From Aliivibrio sp. EL58 (GTDB lineage Bacteria > Pseudomonadota > Gammaproteobacteria > Enterobacterales > Vibrionaceae), in contig NZ_OMPC01000009.1 in the NCBI RefSeq assembly GCF_900312675.1, positions 434,001 through 498,000 of the forward strand: DNA of 64,000 nucleotides, given 5' to 3'. Position 1 is the stretch's first letter. Each line of letters begins with the position of its first letter. The notes beneath the pieces are model-generated. The model saw nothing but the letters and a program-made list of their open reading frames with translations. It was not told where the DNA came from and made no database searches. Shown in pieces: positions 51,893 through 60,613 of the stretch. The position numbers were made by a program, and so were the translations under genes.

Positions 51893-52654
51893 TTGGCTCA
51901 AAAATACTACGTAGTCTGGGAAGGTCGCGAAACTGGAATATTTACAACATGGGCTCAATGTAAAGCTCAAGTCGATAAATTTGCCGGAGCGAGGTATAAA
52001 TCATTTCCTTCATTAGTTGAGGCTGAATCGGCTTTTGGCCATAAATCGAGTATTCAATCATCTGCTGCTAAGACGGCGAAAGCACCAAGTAAGTCAAAAA
52101 AGACGCCTCTTACTCAACAACAAATAACGGATATGCTATTTGATATTAAAATCTTCACGGATGGGGCAAGTGTCCCTAACCCTGGTGAGGCGGGTGCTGG
52201 TATTGCGATCTATGAGAATAATAAGATAAGTGAATTGTGGTATGGTATTTATCAAGCGGTAGGTACAAACAATACTGCTGAGTTAAACGGATTGCATCAG
52301 GCTTTTATATTGGCAAAAGAGAAAATGGCGAAAGGGCATTCAGTTGCTATCTATTGTGACTCTACTTATGCGATACAAAGTATAACTCAATGGGCTGCAG
52401 GCTGGTCAAAGAAAGGCTGGACGAAAGTAAGTGGAGAAATCAAAAACTTAGACATTATTAAACCAATGTATGCGTTGTATCAAGAGATAGCGAACAAAGT
52501 GGAAATCTATCATGTTAACGGTCACGTTGGCATTGAAGGTAATGAATTGGCGGATAGAATGTCGATTGTAGCGATTGAATCTAAAGATGAGTCGTTAACT
52601 CTTTATCGAGAAACGACAGACATAGCGAAAATTTTAGCGCTTCGTGCAGGTTAA
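51893..52654 (+). CDS. rnhA: Ribonuclease HI with N-terminal viroplasmin (RNase H1 hybrid-binding) domain
   Basis: The 253-residue enzyme has an N-terminal hybrid-binding domain (KYYVVWEGRETGIFTTWAQC, KSFPSLVEAESAFG, residues 3-50). A Lys/Ser linker and the RNase H catalytic domain (from about 85) follow. Acidic active-site residues are in FTDGASVPNPGEAG (Asp), NTAELNGLHQA (Glu), YCDSTYAIQS (Asp) and GNELADRM (Asp). It removes RNA from RNA/DNA hybrids. A TTG start at 51893 has AAGGGA 7 nt upstream. This is the domain layout of eukaryote-like RNase H1. Confidence 0.9.
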   Translation: MAQKYYVVWEGRETGIFTTWAQCKAQVDKFAGARYKSFPSLVEAESAFGHKSSIQSSAAKTAKAPSKSKKTPLTQQQITDMLFDIKIFTDGASVPNPGEAGAGIAIYENNKISELWYGIYQAVGTNNTAELNGLHQAFILAKEKMAKGHSVAIYCDSTYAIQSITQWAAGWSKKGWTKVSGEIKNLDIIKPMYALYQEIANKVEIYHVNGHVGIEGNELADRMSIVAIESKDESLTLYRETTDIAKILALRAG

Positions 52655-52747
52655 GAAATACATACGCAATTTTATAGCAATAAATGTGTTCTAATTTTAG
52701 TGACACACTCTGATTTTTCTCTGGTTTGGTAATAAAAAGGAAGTAGT

Positions 52748-53029
52748 ATGAATTTGGATAAAGCTAAAAAACGCATCGCTAAACAGGTTAAGAAAGGTTT
52801 CCATGGCTACCCTAAAATTACGTTGGCTTATTACGGAGCAACGAAAGATTGTGCAACTGAAGTGGTGGTTCAATTTACGATGGGAGAAGGTGATAGCTCA
52901 CAAGAAGAACGCTTCTCTTGTGAGACTGAAATAAGAGAAAATGAATTGGTTCAAACAACATTGTTGAAAATTATTGAGAGAGCTGATGCCAATTCAGTGA
53001 TCGAAATAGAAGGTGTTGCGCTGCTTTAG
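52748..53029 (+). CDS. Hypothetical protein, 93 aa
   Basis: I do not recognise this small soluble protein. It has a basic N-terminal helix (NLDKAKKRIAKQVKKG) followed by beta-rich sequence (KITLAYYGATKDCATEVVVQF) and an acidic end. AAAAGGAAGTAGT is a good RBS. It does not look like a cassette gene: no attC follows it. Codon use matches the flanking core genes. Confidence 0.65.
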   Translation: MNLDKAKKRIAKQVKKGFHGYPKITLAYYGATKDCATEVVVQFTMGEGDSSQEERFSCETEIRENELVQTTLLKIIERADANSVIEIEGVALL

Positions 53030-53132
53030 TATGCCTAACTAGGTTTTACACATTGATATGTATATATCGTCTTCTAAAGGCGATTTATACTGATTGCATC
53101 TAAGATTTTTAGTTATTAACAAGGAGTGTGTC

Positions 53133-53264
53133 ATGGGTACTGTTATCGGAATAGGTGTTTTGGCATTCATTGCGTTCTTAGTAAAAAAGAACACGGGCCT
53201 ACATTTACACCAATGGATTACTAAAAAATATCAAGATCATTTAGATAGTAAAAACCACGACTAA
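53133..53264 (+). CDS. Small membrane protein, 43 aa
   Basis: ATG after AAGGAGTGTGTC (strong RBS) opens a frame with one N-terminal hydrophobic helix (TVIGIGVLAFIAFLV). A charged tail follows (KKYQDHLDSKNHD). No family is recognised. The clear RBS and the membrane-then-charged layout support a real gene in a 337-bp gap otherwise empty. Confidence 0.6.
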   Translation: MGTVIGIGVLAFIAFLVKKNTGLHLHQWITKKYQDHLDSKNHD

Positions 53265-53372
53265 GCGCATTTTATATAATGAGTGCGTTTATTTAAACAC
53301 TCGAATCTACTCGCAATGATAAAATAGACCTATTATTATAGGGATAAGTTTAATCAATAAGAAGTAATGAAC

Positions 53373-53708
53373 ATGTCTCTTCCTCCTTGCCCTGTATGTA
53401 ACTCAGAATTCGTTTACCAAGATCAAAATAATCTTATTTGTCCTGAATGCGCTCATGAATGGAACCCTGAAGAAGCGTTAATGGAGGCAAGAGTCATCGT
53501 AAAAGACGCAAATGGAACCTTATTGGAAGAAGGCGACAAAGTTACGGTAGCGAAAGATCTAAAAGTAAAAGGCAGTTCTTTAGTGATTAAAGTTGGCACA
53601 AAAGCCATTGTTAAACGCATCGTTGATGGAAAAGATCATCAATTAGATTGTAAAGTGGATGGCGTTGGTGAAATGATGGTTACCGCTCAGTTTGTAAAAA
53701 AGGCCTAA
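53373..53708 (+). CDS. yjdM: PhnA/YjdM family protein
   Basis: The 111-residue protein has an N-terminal zinc ribbon (CPVCNSEFVYQDQNNLICPEC) and the C-terminal PhnA beta domain (VIVKDANGTLLEEGDKV, VKGSSLVIKVGT, GKDHQLDCKVDGVG). The function is not settled; the old link to phosphonate use is doubtful. The ATG at 53373 fits the family start MSLPPCP better than an in-frame ATG 6 bp earlier. It is followed 5 bp later by the YkgJ-type gene. Confidence 0.9.
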   Translation: MSLPPCPVCNSEFVYQDQNNLICPECAHEWNPEEALMEARVIVKDANGTLLEEGDKVTVAKDLKVKGSSLVIKVGTKAIVKRIVDGKDHQLDCKVDGVGEMMVTAQFVKKA

Positions 53709-53713
53709 CGGTT

Positions 53714-54067
53714 ATGAATAATAATGGAGAGGTCATCGAAATCTTACGTAGCCATATTCCATCATTTGAATGCACAAAAGGGTGTCACGATTGTTGTGGG
53801 CCAGTCACTGCGTCTGCGGAAGAAATGCGCCGTTTGCCTGTAAAAACAGATGCCGAGCATGAAGCTGCATTAGAAGAATTTAACTGCGTGCATTTGGGAC
53901 CTCATGGTTGCACTGTGTATGGAGAGCGTCCATTAATTTGTCGTTTGTTTGGTACAACACCACGTCTGGCTTGTCCTAATGGTTGTCGACCAGAGGAAAT
54001 GGTTGATGAGAACATTGAGAAGTTAGTGCATCACTTTAATAGAAATACACGCCAAGTACTGGTTTAA
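53714..54067 (+). CDS. YkgJ family cysteine-cluster protein
   Basis: The 117-residue protein has the characteristic Cys set: FECTKGCHDCCGPVTAS near residue 20, then CVHLGPHGCTVYGERPLICRLFG split at the loop, and CPNGC further on. The family is thought to bind zinc or an iron-sulfur cluster. It lies immediately between yjdM and the lipoprotein gene, whose start follows its stop with no gap, so the three are probably one transcript. No specific role is known. Confidence 0.85.
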   Translation: MNNNGEVIEILRSHIPSFECTKGCHDCCGPVTASAEEMRRLPVKTDAEHEAALEEFNCVHLGPHGCTVYGERPLICRLFGTTPRLACPNGCRPEEMVDENIEKLVHHFNRNTRQVLV

Positions 54068-54547
54068 ATGAAAACAGTATCTATTATCGCTCTAATCGTG
54101 AGCTCTGTACTTGTTGGCTGTACACATTTAACGCCATTAGAACTGCCAATTTTAGCATCTGATATTCAACCTCAGACTTATACTTATAATGAACTTAATG
54201 CTAAGCAAAATGTGTTATGGGGAAAAGCTCGTAAACACATTCTTAAAATGTACGGGCAAAGCCAACCAGTTATTCGAGTAGCTAACCAAACAAATGGTAC
54301 TTTGATAGGTAAAGGTGTTATCGGTTGGAAAACCTCACCAACAAGCGAATTATATTGTTACTCTGAATATGATTTTCGATTAATGGCACGAGATAATAAG
54401 GCTCGTTTTCAACTGCAATTAATACCGGGTGTTCTTACTAAATCGAGCTGTGAGAATAGGGAACTCCCTTCGCAATACGGCTATAAACAAATAATCGATC
54501 AGTTTGATGCTATGTCGGATAAGCTTGAGAGCACGTTATTAGAATAA
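54068..54547 (+). CDS. Lipoprotein with a DUF4468-like domain
   Basis: The 159-residue protein has a lipoprotein signal peptide (KTVSIIALIVSSVLVGC, Cys18). The mature part is beta-alpha-beta-like (LWGKARKHILKMYGQSQPVI, GTLIGKGVIGWKTSP, then a Cys pair at about 98 and 126). It resembles the TBP-like DUF4468 domains of secreted proteins. It starts directly after the YkgJ stop codon and ends just before the convergent broken gene at 54539. Confidence 0.75.
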   Translation: MKTVSIIALIVSSVLVGCTHLTPLELPILASDIQPQTYTYNELNAKQNVLWGKARKHILKMYGQSQPVIRVANQTNGTLIGKGVIGWKTSPTSELYCYSEYDFRLMARDNKARFQLQLIPGVLTKSSCENRELPSQYGYKQIIDQFDAMSDKLESTLLE

Positions 54548-54878
54548 TGTCATTTGATTTGAATGATGCGTTTTGATATCTAATGGTGAGCTTAGGTTTT
54601 GAAAGTATTCAACCCAAACACTATTGCTTCGTGGAAACTCTCGTTTTAGAGATTTCTTGGCTTGTTTTTTAGTGCTTGCAGCGTCTCCAATAAATGATGC
54701 ATTTTTAAATCCATTCTCTATGATTTGATACTTAGTTGTATTGATACTTAGTTGTATTGATACAGTAGATAAGAAAGCCGCGATCTTTTTTATACGTTTT
54801 GAATTGAATTGCTTCTTTTGGCTGTAGCTCTCGAAGTTGTTTTTCGATAAGTGGTACGATTTGGGAAATATGAACCAT
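54539..54878 (-). pseudogene. Hypothetical gene shifted out of frame by a 16-bp tandem duplication
   Basis: From ATG 54878 the frame (MVHISQIVPLIEKQLRELQP, then GFLIYCINTTKYQ) is stopped at codon 50 by the second copy of TTGATACTTAGTTGTA (54725-54756). Removing one copy restores one open frame of 107 codons to TAA 54539. That frame would continue IIENGFKNASFIGDAASTKK, RSNSVWVEYFQ. The product is a basic soluble protein of unknown family. Because the change is an exact tandem repeat, it is reversible by slippage or recombination. Confidence 0.8.
54725..54762. repeat. 16-bp tandem duplication
   Basis: Two exact copies of TTGATACTTAGTTGTA lie at 54725-54740 and 54741-54756. The first six bases then occur a third time. 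Confidence 0.98.
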
Positions 54879-54969
54879 GATAAATTAACTCAATTTTATA
54901 ATAGGTTAAGATAGCATAAGTAAGGTTATTATAAGTGATAACTAATATTGCAATCAAAAGAACCATAAA

Positions 54970-54996
54970 AGTAGATAATAGAAAATCTACTATAAT
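54970..54996 (+). promoter_or_regulatory. Promoter-like region with inverted repeat
   Basis: AGTAGAT-N8-ATCTACT is a perfect 7-bp inverted repeat that abuts TATAAT. It lies about 30 bp before the start of the 168-aa gene and could be an operator over the -10 region. Confidence 0.45.
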
Positions 54997-55028
54997 AGAG
55001 TTAATAAAGGAGTAGGAGGTGCGCGATT

Positions 55029-55535
55029 ATGTCTCTTTTAAATGGCCCTTTAGACAGTCATCAGAATTACTTAAATTACATTGCATTAGAAAACTGTTTT
55101 GAATACTTTGGTTTGGTGGAATCACAGAGAAAACAGAAGAGTTTCGATTTAACAGCAAACTATCATCGACTTCGATTGCTTCTTAATGCTATGGAATCGA
55201 TGAATACTGTTTTGGACTACTTCTTCCATGAGCAAAAAGAATCGCAAGGATGGAATGATAGCCAACGTAATCTTATTCTAGAAAGAATCAAACGAAAGCA
55301 TCCAGTCCTATACCAACTAGATCAATTACTGAATGCCTATAAGCGTGTTGAGCATCGTGATATGAAAGCTCTTGTCGCGACAGATCTACAAGCAACCGTG
55401 GTTTCGATAAGTTCAATTAAGCAAAAGATAGAGATTGATTTTAATTCCACTGAGGATGAACGCATTATTAGTGATGCGTTTGATTTTTGGTTTGAATACA
55501 ATAAAGACCCAGATATTAATATGTTACTACCATAG
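55029..55535 (+). CDS. Hypothetical protein, 168 aa
   Basis: The family is not recognised. The protein is acidic to neutral and mostly helical (NYHRLRLLLNAMESMNTVLDYF; NAYKRVEHRDMKALVATDL), with no signal peptide or membrane helix. GGAGTAGGAGGTGCGCGATT is a strong RBS region before the ATG. A palindrome next to a -10-like TATAAT precedes it, so it may be a regulated single gene. The helical, His- and Asp-containing sequence is not enough to assign a role. Confidence 0.65.
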   Translation: MSLLNGPLDSHQNYLNYIALENCFEYFGLVESQRKQKSFDLTANYHRLRLLLNAMESMNTVLDYFFHEQKESQGWNDSQRNLILERIKRKHPVLYQLDQLLNAYKRVEHRDMKALVATDLQATVVSISSIKQKIEIDFNSTEDERIISDAFDFWFEYNKDPDINMLLP

Positions 55536-55655
55536 TGTGATAGACATCATTAACGCGGCATAAATAGTGATTATTTTTTATAAAATTATGGTGACAAAAG
55601 ATCAAATGTTGAGCAAAATGCGCCTCGATAATTTATAACTGAGTGTTATTGAACA

Positions 55656-56003
55656 ATGGATATCCAACGTATTAATCCAAGCGCTAAATGGTCTGATGTA
55701 ACTGTTTTTAATAAGATGGCACACTTTGTTGAAGTGCCATTTGATGAAACGGCAGATATGTTAGGTCAAGTAGAACAAGTATTTGCACAAGCTGAAGAGA
55801 TGCTAGCAAGTGTGAATAGTGACAAATCACGCCTTGTGTCTGTGACTATCTATGTAACGGATTTTGCAAACCTAAGTATTTTAAACGAAGCGTGGATCAA
55901 CTGGTTACCAGAAGGGTGCGCACCAAGTCGAGCGTGCCTAAAAGTTGAGTTGGCAGATCCTGCGTATTTAGTTGAAATTGCATTCGTGGCAGCTGTTAAG
56001 TAA
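55656..56003 (+). CDS. RidA family (YjgF/YER057c/UK114) protein
   Basis: The 115-residue protein has the family end SRACLKVELADPAYLVEIAFVA, with the Arg of the imine-binding site in PSRAC and the Glu in LVEIAF. RidA proteins hydrolyse reactive enamines and imines such as 2-aminoacrylate made by PLP enzymes. Sequence details place it near the YjgH or TdcF branch rather than canonical RidA. The ACT-domain gene follows 44 bp downstream. Confidence 0.88.
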   Translation: MDIQRINPSAKWSDVTVFNKMAHFVEVPFDETADMLGQVEQVFAQAEEMLASVNSDKSRLVSVTIYVTDFANLSILNEAWINWLPEGCAPSRACLKVELADPAYLVEIAFVAAVK

Positions 56004-56047
56004 TGTTCGTTTTCATTCGATTTTAAGATAGATAAGTAGGAGTTAAG

Positions 56048-56443
56048 ATGTCAGGGATGACGGATTTAGATATGCTATTAACATCAATGTCGCCACAATT
56101 AATGGATGGCGACTATGTTTTTTGTACTGTGAAGGGGGCATTGAGTGAATACGTTCAATATAACCCGCTAGCAACATATCAAGAACGTGAGGGCCTAACA
56201 TTAGTGTTAAGCCTAGAGGAAGCACGTCGAGGTAAGTTTGAATTCGACGGTGTTTATCGTTTAATCACTCTAATGGTACATTCTAGTTTGGATGCAGTAG
56301 GCTTAACTGCTGCGGTTGCAAACAAACTGAAATCATATGGCATTAGTGCAAATGTCATTGCCGCTTATTACCATGATCATATTTTTATTCAAAAAGAGAA
56401 GGCCGAGCTCGCATTAACTGCTTTAAAAGAATTTAGCAGCTAA
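56048..56443 (+). CDS. ACT domain-containing protein
   Basis: The 131-residue protein has an N-terminal part (LDMLLTSMSPQLMDGDYVFCTV) and a C-terminal ACT-like fold (GVYRLITLMVHSSLDAVGLTAAV, ISANVIAAYYHDHIFI). It matches the small ACT proteins of the COG3602 type that probably bind amino acids. TAGGAGTTAAG gives a good RBS. Its end overlaps the end of the convergent ChbG/YdjC gene by 11 bp. Its role is likely metabolic sensing near RidA; direct evidence is lacking. Confidence 0.85.
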   Translation: MSGMTDLDMLLTSMSPQLMDGDYVFCTVKGALSEYVQYNPLATYQEREGLTLVLSLEEARRGKFEFDGVYRLITLMVHSSLDAVGLTAAVANKLKSYGISANVIAAYYHDHIFIQKEKAELALTALKEFSS

Positions 56444-57206
56444 AAGCTAAGGCATTAAAGCCTACACATTCAATTCCTTCAGCCTTAAGCCAATGTAATA
56501 ACTCGGGTGATGTTAATAAATCTCTCTCTACCACACGCATAGCTAGATAGCTTGTTAGTTCAGTAAGGTCAGAGTTATCTTCTGTACTTGGATGGCACAT
56601 GAGTTCTAAAATACCATTAGAAGAAAGCGTGTCTTTATAGGTTAAAAGTAGGGCTTGTAACTGCTCAAGAGATACTCCGTCATCAAAAAATTGAGCGCCA
56701 AATGCATCTGGAGTAGGTACTGTTAGTCCATCTTGGCCACTTACAATATTATCTATGCGACGAACAGGAAGTCCAGTTTCATTAGCAAATCGAATAAATG
56801 CTTTTTTTAATGGCGGGTATACACCAGCGAAATGGTGACTATCAATATGATTAATGTCAAAACCTGCCTTAATTGCGGCATTATACTGCGCCTTAAGCTC
56901 AATATAGACCTCTTCTTCGCAGACATTTTTAGTCATTAGTATTTTTCTATTGAGGAAGTACCCATTAGCATCAACTAGGCTTGAAACTGTGGCAGGATCT
57001 GACAATGGTTGCCCTGCAGTGACGGTAAAGTGCAGACCAATCTCAGGAACTAAGCCTTGTTTATACAGTAATGTTGCGTGTTTAACTCCTTTTTGATTCA
57101 TCATTATTGTGGTTGAGGTAACGATACCTGACTTAAAGCATTCAACGATGCCATTATTCACACTTTCTGATAAGCCAAAATCATCGGCATTCATGATTAA
57201 TTTCAC
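56433..57206 (-). CDS. ChbG/YdjC family carbohydrate deacetylase
   Basis: This 257-residue polysaccharide-deacetylase-related enzyme has the metal-binding Asp-Asp in MNADDFGLSESVNNG at the N-terminus. HFTVTAGQPL and HIDSHHFAGVYP supply the metal-binding His residues, and LMCHPS lies near the C-terminus. ChbG removes an acetyl group from chitobiose-type sugars in chitin use. No chitin operon is next to it, so the substrate is an inference. It is divergent from the gene at 57370. Confidence 0.9.
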   Translation of the reverse strand: MKLIMNADDFGLSESVNNGIVECFKSGIVTSTTIMMNQKGVKHATLLYKQGLVPEIGLHFTVTAGQPLSDPATVSSLVDANGYFLNRKILMTKNVCEEEVYIELKAQYNAAIKAGFDINHIDSHHFAGVYPPLKKAFIRFANETGLPVRRIDNIVSGQDGLTVPTPDAFGAQFFDDGVSLEQLQALLLTYKDTLSSNGILELMCHPSTEDNSDLTELTSYLAMRVVERDLLTSPELLHWLKAEGIECVGFNALAFSC

Positions 57207-57369
57207 GACTATTTATCCTAATATCATTATTTCTTGGGCTGCTAAGTCTATTAGTAAGTCATTTAATCGTAATTAACAAGTGAGTATAATCATCTGGTGA
57301 ATAACGAAGGCTAATGCGTGATAGAGCCCCCGGTTTTTTAAGATATTAGATCAGTATTTAAGGTTAAGT

Positions 57370-57642
57370 GTGAATTATATGAACAAAGCAACAACTATGG
57401 GAATGCTCATTTCATTTTTAGGTTTAATTGGACTTATTACTGCGATGTCTATTGGTTCTCATTTTCCAATATATCAGTGGCCTTACGAAGCATTTCAAGG
57501 CATTGCCTTTTCTCTGTCCTTTGGACTCGGGTTATCCGTAAGTATTAGTTACATTGTAACTTGTGTTCTGGTTTTTATTGCTGCGAGTGTTTTCTTTATG
57601 TTGGGTGCTAAATTATCGCGCTGCCTGTTTCGTGCTAAGTGA
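57370..57642 (+). CDS. Small membrane protein, 90 aa
   Basis: The protein has two hydrophobic helices (MGMLISFLGLIGLITAMSI and a second from about residue 55 to 80, SISYIVTCVLVFIAASVFFML). Between them is an aromatic loop (HFPIYQWPYEAFQ). No family is recognised. A GTG start at 57370 is preferred because AAGG lies 6 nt upstream; an ATG three codons later is possible. Confidence 0.6.
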   Translation: MNYMNKATTMGMLISFLGLIGLITAMSIGSHFPIYQWPYEAFQGIAFSLSFGLGLSVSISYIVTCVLVFIAASVFFMLGAKLSRCLFRAK

Positions 57643-57749
57643 TGGCAAAGTAAAATAATCAGATTAATAAGTGTGTGTCACGTTCCGTGCTTTTAATGTT
57701 GAGTATAATTCTAAGATAACTGTTTTTATTAAACTTTCTGGGATTTTAA

Positions 57750-58295
57750 ATGACTGAAAAAGAAAAGATGTTAGCCGGTCTTCCGTACGATGCTTGGGAT
57801 AAAACATTATTAAATGATCGTATGAATGCTAAGGCAGTTTGCCATAAATTTAACCTAGCAGATCCAACTCAACTAGATGAAAGAATGGCGATTCTAAAAG
57901 GGCTTTTATGTATTAAAGACCAAGCTCATATGGAACCTAACTTTTTTTGTGACTATGGCTATAATATTGAAATTGGCAGCAACTTTTACTCAAATCATAA
58001 TCTGACGATTGTTGATGTATGCAAAGTGACGATTGGTAATAACGTATTATTTGGCCCGCACGTAATGATCTCAACGGGTACTCATCCTTTAGACCCGATT
58101 GAGCGCCAAAAAACAGAATATGGTGTGAGTATTTCTATCGGCAATGATGTTTGGGTTGGCGGTAATGTTTCTATTTTACCAGGTGTTAAGATTGGTAATA
58201 ATTGCGTAATTGGAGCGGGCAGTGTCGTTAACCGTGACATCCCAGATAATAGTGTTGCTGTTGGTAACCCTTGTCGGGTGATCAAATCCATTTAA
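57750..58295 (+). CDS. maa: Maltose/galactoside O-acetyltransferase (Maa/LacA family)
   Basis: The 181-residue enzyme has the N-terminal Mac domain (EKEKMLAGLPYDAWDKTLL). A left-handed beta-helix of hexapeptide repeats follows (IEIGSNFYSNHNL, VTIGNNVLFGPHV, ISIGNDVWVGGNVSILPGV). The catalytic His is in STGTHPLD and the acetyl-CoA end is GNPCRVIKSI. It acetylates sugars at C6, possibly to detoxify non-metabolisable sugars. The length is typical. Confidence 0.93.
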   Translation: MTEKEKMLAGLPYDAWDKTLLNDRMNAKAVCHKFNLADPTQLDERMAILKGLLCIKDQAHMEPNFFCDYGYNIEIGSNFYSNHNLTIVDVCKVTIGNNVLFGPHVMISTGTHPLDPIERQKTEYGVSISIGNDVWVGGNVSILPGVKIGNNCVIGAGSVVNRDIPDNSVAVGNPCRVIKSI

Positions 58296-58321
58296 GCGAT
58301 AAAAAAACGGTATTTATTATG

Positions 58322-58358
58322 CACCCAGTGGCCTTAGGTTATTGGGTGTTTTATTTTT
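58322..58358 (+). terminator. Terminator after maa
   Basis: CACCCAG and TTGGGTG form a stem with a 13-nt loop followed by TTTTATTTTT. Confidence 0.75.
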
Positions 58359-58502
58359 AAATAAAAAGAAATGAAAGCAAAACGATACTGCTTAAACTAT
58401 GAACTAGAATTGTCGTTATACCAGAAACTCTTACCTATATTTCACATAAGTAGAGCCAACATGATGTAAATTAATGGAATTATAAATATTAGGATAATGA
58501 TC

Positions 58503-58928
58503 ATGAGACAGAAAACATTACGCTTACTTTTAGTTTCTACAATGAGCTGTGGTGCCTTTTTTTCAGGAGCGGTAATGGCTCAAACGTCATCTCTTACTGA
58601 TTGCAGTACTAAAGTTGGTTGTGACCAAAAAAGCTGTGAAATTGAAAAACAGATCTCTTTTGCTAAAGAGAATGGAAATGAACACAAATTAAAAGGATTA
58701 AATATTGCACTTGAAGAAGTGCGTACCTATTGTACTAATGAGAACATTAAAAACGATTTAAAAGAAGAAATTGAAGAGCTGAATGAAGAAATAGCGGAAG
58801 ACCATTCAGATTTGATTGAAGCGAAGCAAGATCAAAAATCAGATAAAGTAGATAAATATCAACGTAAGATTAAAGAAAAAGAGCAAGAGATTGAAAAGCT
58901 TAAAAAAGAGTTAATGAGAATTAAATAA
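58503..58928 (+). CDS. DUF1090 family periplasmic protein (YqjC-like)
   Basis: The 141-residue protein has a signal peptide ending near AVMA-QTSS. A Cys-containing segment (CSTKVGCDQKSCEIEKQI) and a long charged coiled coil (about 85-141) follow. The DUF1090 pattern is a conserved Cys quartet with KLKGLNIALEEVRTYC. The ATG at 58503 is chosen because AGGA lies 8 nt upstream; the one at 58497 is too close. The family is related to the E. coli YqjCDE stress cluster. Function is not established. Confidence 0.82.
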   Translation: MRQKTLRLLLVSTMSCGAFFSGAVMAQTSSLTDCSTKVGCDQKSCEIEKQISFAKENGNEHKLKGLNIALEEVRTYCTNENIKNDLKEEIEELNEEIAEDHSDLIEAKQDQKSDKVDKYQRKIKEKEQEIEKLKKELMRIK

Positions 58929-58944
58929 AAATCAGGGGTTGATA

Positions 58945-59745
58945 ATGGATTTAGATATCTATCAAGTGGATTCATTCACTACAGAAGCGTTTAAAGGAAA
59001 TCCTGCAGGAGTGTGTATTACAGAGCATGGATTAACAGAAGTACTGATGTTGTCAATTGCTGAGGAAATGGCGGTTTCAGAAACGGCATTTCTTTCTCTT
59101 TTTGATATGAAGTTAAGATGGTTTACTCCAGAAGTGGAAGTGGCTTTATGCGGTCATGGAACCTTGGCTGTTGCGCATATCTTAAAAGAAATAGGAATAG
59201 CGAGTATTGATGACACCATTATCTTTAATACCTTGTCAGGAGTATTGTCGGCAAAATTACAAGACTCAAGCATAGCGCTCGATTTTCCTGCTACAGAGCT
59301 GACATTTACTGATATTAAAAAGAAAGACTTACTTCTACATTTAGGTATTGAAGAGAAAGACGTCGTATCATTTGGTCAATTCGATACGAAAGATTTTATT
59401 GAGATTAAAAGTGAAGCAGCGTTACGTAATCTTTCGCCTAATTTTGATGGATTAAAGCAACTGACTGGTCGTGGTGTGCTTGTTACTGCAGAATCATTAT
59501 CTGATGAGTTAGATTTTGTTTCTCGTTACTTTGCTCCGTGGGTAGGGATTAATGAAGACCCTGTTACGGGTTCTGCGCATTGTGCATTAACCGTGTATTG
59601 GTCTAATAAATTAAATAAACTGCTCTTGAATGGTTACCAAGCCTCATCTCGTGGTGGTTATATTAGTACTGAATTATTACCAACGGGTCGAATTAAGTTA
59701 ATTGGCTCTGCGGTAACAACAATAAAAGGTAAATTGATAATATAG
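58945..59745 (+). CDS. PhzF family isomerase/epimerase
   Basis: The 266-residue protein has the opening DIYQVDSFTTEAFKGNPAGV, the catalytic Glu in MAVSETAFL and RWFTPEVEVALCGHGTLA. The C-terminal GINEDPVTGSAHCAL completes the diaminopimelate-epimerase-like fold. It probably acts on an amino acid-like substrate in the cytoplasm; the natural reaction is unknown. AGGGGTT lies 6 nt before ATG 58945. A TTG two codons upstream is in frame but worse placed. Confidence 0.92.
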   Translation: MDLDIYQVDSFTTEAFKGNPAGVCITEHGLTEVLMLSIAEEMAVSETAFLSLFDMKLRWFTPEVEVALCGHGTLAVAHILKEIGIASIDDTIIFNTLSGVLSAKLQDSSIALDFPATELTFTDIKKKDLLLHLGIEEKDVVSFGQFDTKDFIEIKSEAALRNLSPNFDGLKQLTGRGVLVTAESLSDELDFVSRYFAPWVGINEDPVTGSAHCALTVYWSNKLNKLLLNGYQASSRGGYISTELLPTGRIKLIGSAVTTIKGKLII

Positions 59746-59817
59746 GCGTCATTTATAAATAAAAAGGGTTAAGGTTAATGGCTTCACCTTTGTATTTCTG
59801 TTTTTAAATAGGTAGTT

Positions 59818-60480
59818 ATGGACAGCTTTTTTAGTAGTGAGATTATTCTCTCTAATTCGACCTTCTTTTTCTTTATGACGTTATTACTTACTGGCTTTCT
59901 TCATATTCCGCTTTGGTGCGGTAAAAATTTGTCTAAAATACAATGGAAAAAAATTGATTATCTTTGGCCTATTGTTGCTGGTATTGGTTTGATGGGGACG
60001 GTTTCTGAAGTCAGATCAAGAGTGGCGAGTGATTGGGCTGATACTGAACATACACGAGCGGTGTTAAGTCTAGAATCTATAAATGATTATACAGTGAATC
60101 AATTAAACAGTTTCTTATGTGCGAATGATGCAAGAGTTGATGGGGGGATTGCATCGCAACAATCTTGCTTATGGCTTTCTGAATCTGCGCGCTATTTACA
60201 ATCAATAAATTTTAATGAGTTACCCAATGTTACGTTTGATAGTTTGCCAAAAATTACATTTAGTTCTGATTTGATCGATTCGGATGTCATGTGGTTGCAA
60301 GGCATGTTTGATAATTATCAGACTCAAAAATATGTCTATGAAAGTACGGTATTAGAAACAAAGAAACACCCATTAGAAGAGCTATTTTGGTATTTGAGCC
60401 CTTATTTGATCTGTATTGCAATTTCAGTTCGTGTGACTAAAGTATCTGCAGAGTTAAAGATGGAGAGGCAATCTGAATGA
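59818..60480 (+). CDS. Membrane protein of unknown function, 220 aa
   Basis: Three hydrophobic helices are visible: TFFFFMTLLLTGFLHIPLW (about 15-33), YLWPIVAGIGLMGTV (about 47-62) and ELFWYLSPYLICIAISV (about 188-205). The loop between helices 2 and 3 (about 65-185) is long, soluble and likely periplasmic or cytoplasmic, with a Cys pair (CANDAR...SCLW). No family is recognised. ATAGGTAGTT precedes the ATG. The gene stands alone. Confidence 0.65.
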   Translation: MDSFFSSEIILSNSTFFFFMTLLLTGFLHIPLWCGKNLSKIQWKKIDYLWPIVAGIGLMGTVSEVRSRVASDWADTEHTRAVLSLESINDYTVNQLNSFLCANDARVDGGIASQQSCLWLSESARYLQSINFNELPNVTFDSLPKITFSSDLIDSDVMWLQGMFDNYQTQKYVYESTVLETKKHPLEELFWYLSPYLICIAISVRVTKVSAELKMERQSE

Positions 60481-60613
60481 TCTGACTTGATTAGTGGTCG
60501 GTCCAGATAGAACCTGGCTCACACTATGACTAAGGGATAATAGCGTTTCTTTATTTAAGCGGTATTTTTATTAATGTAGATAACAATACTAATAAAATAC
60601 ATAAGGAAATGTG

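Noticed and set aside
50901-52654. EamA transporter and RNase HI genes as certain cassettes
   Set aside because: Only degraded attC-like pieces lie next to them and both families are common chromosomal genes, so cassette status is left open.
54725-54762. 16-bp duplication as a sequencing error
   Set aside because: It cannot be excluded from sequence alone, but exact 16-bp tandem copies are a common real mutation, so it is reported with a read-level check.
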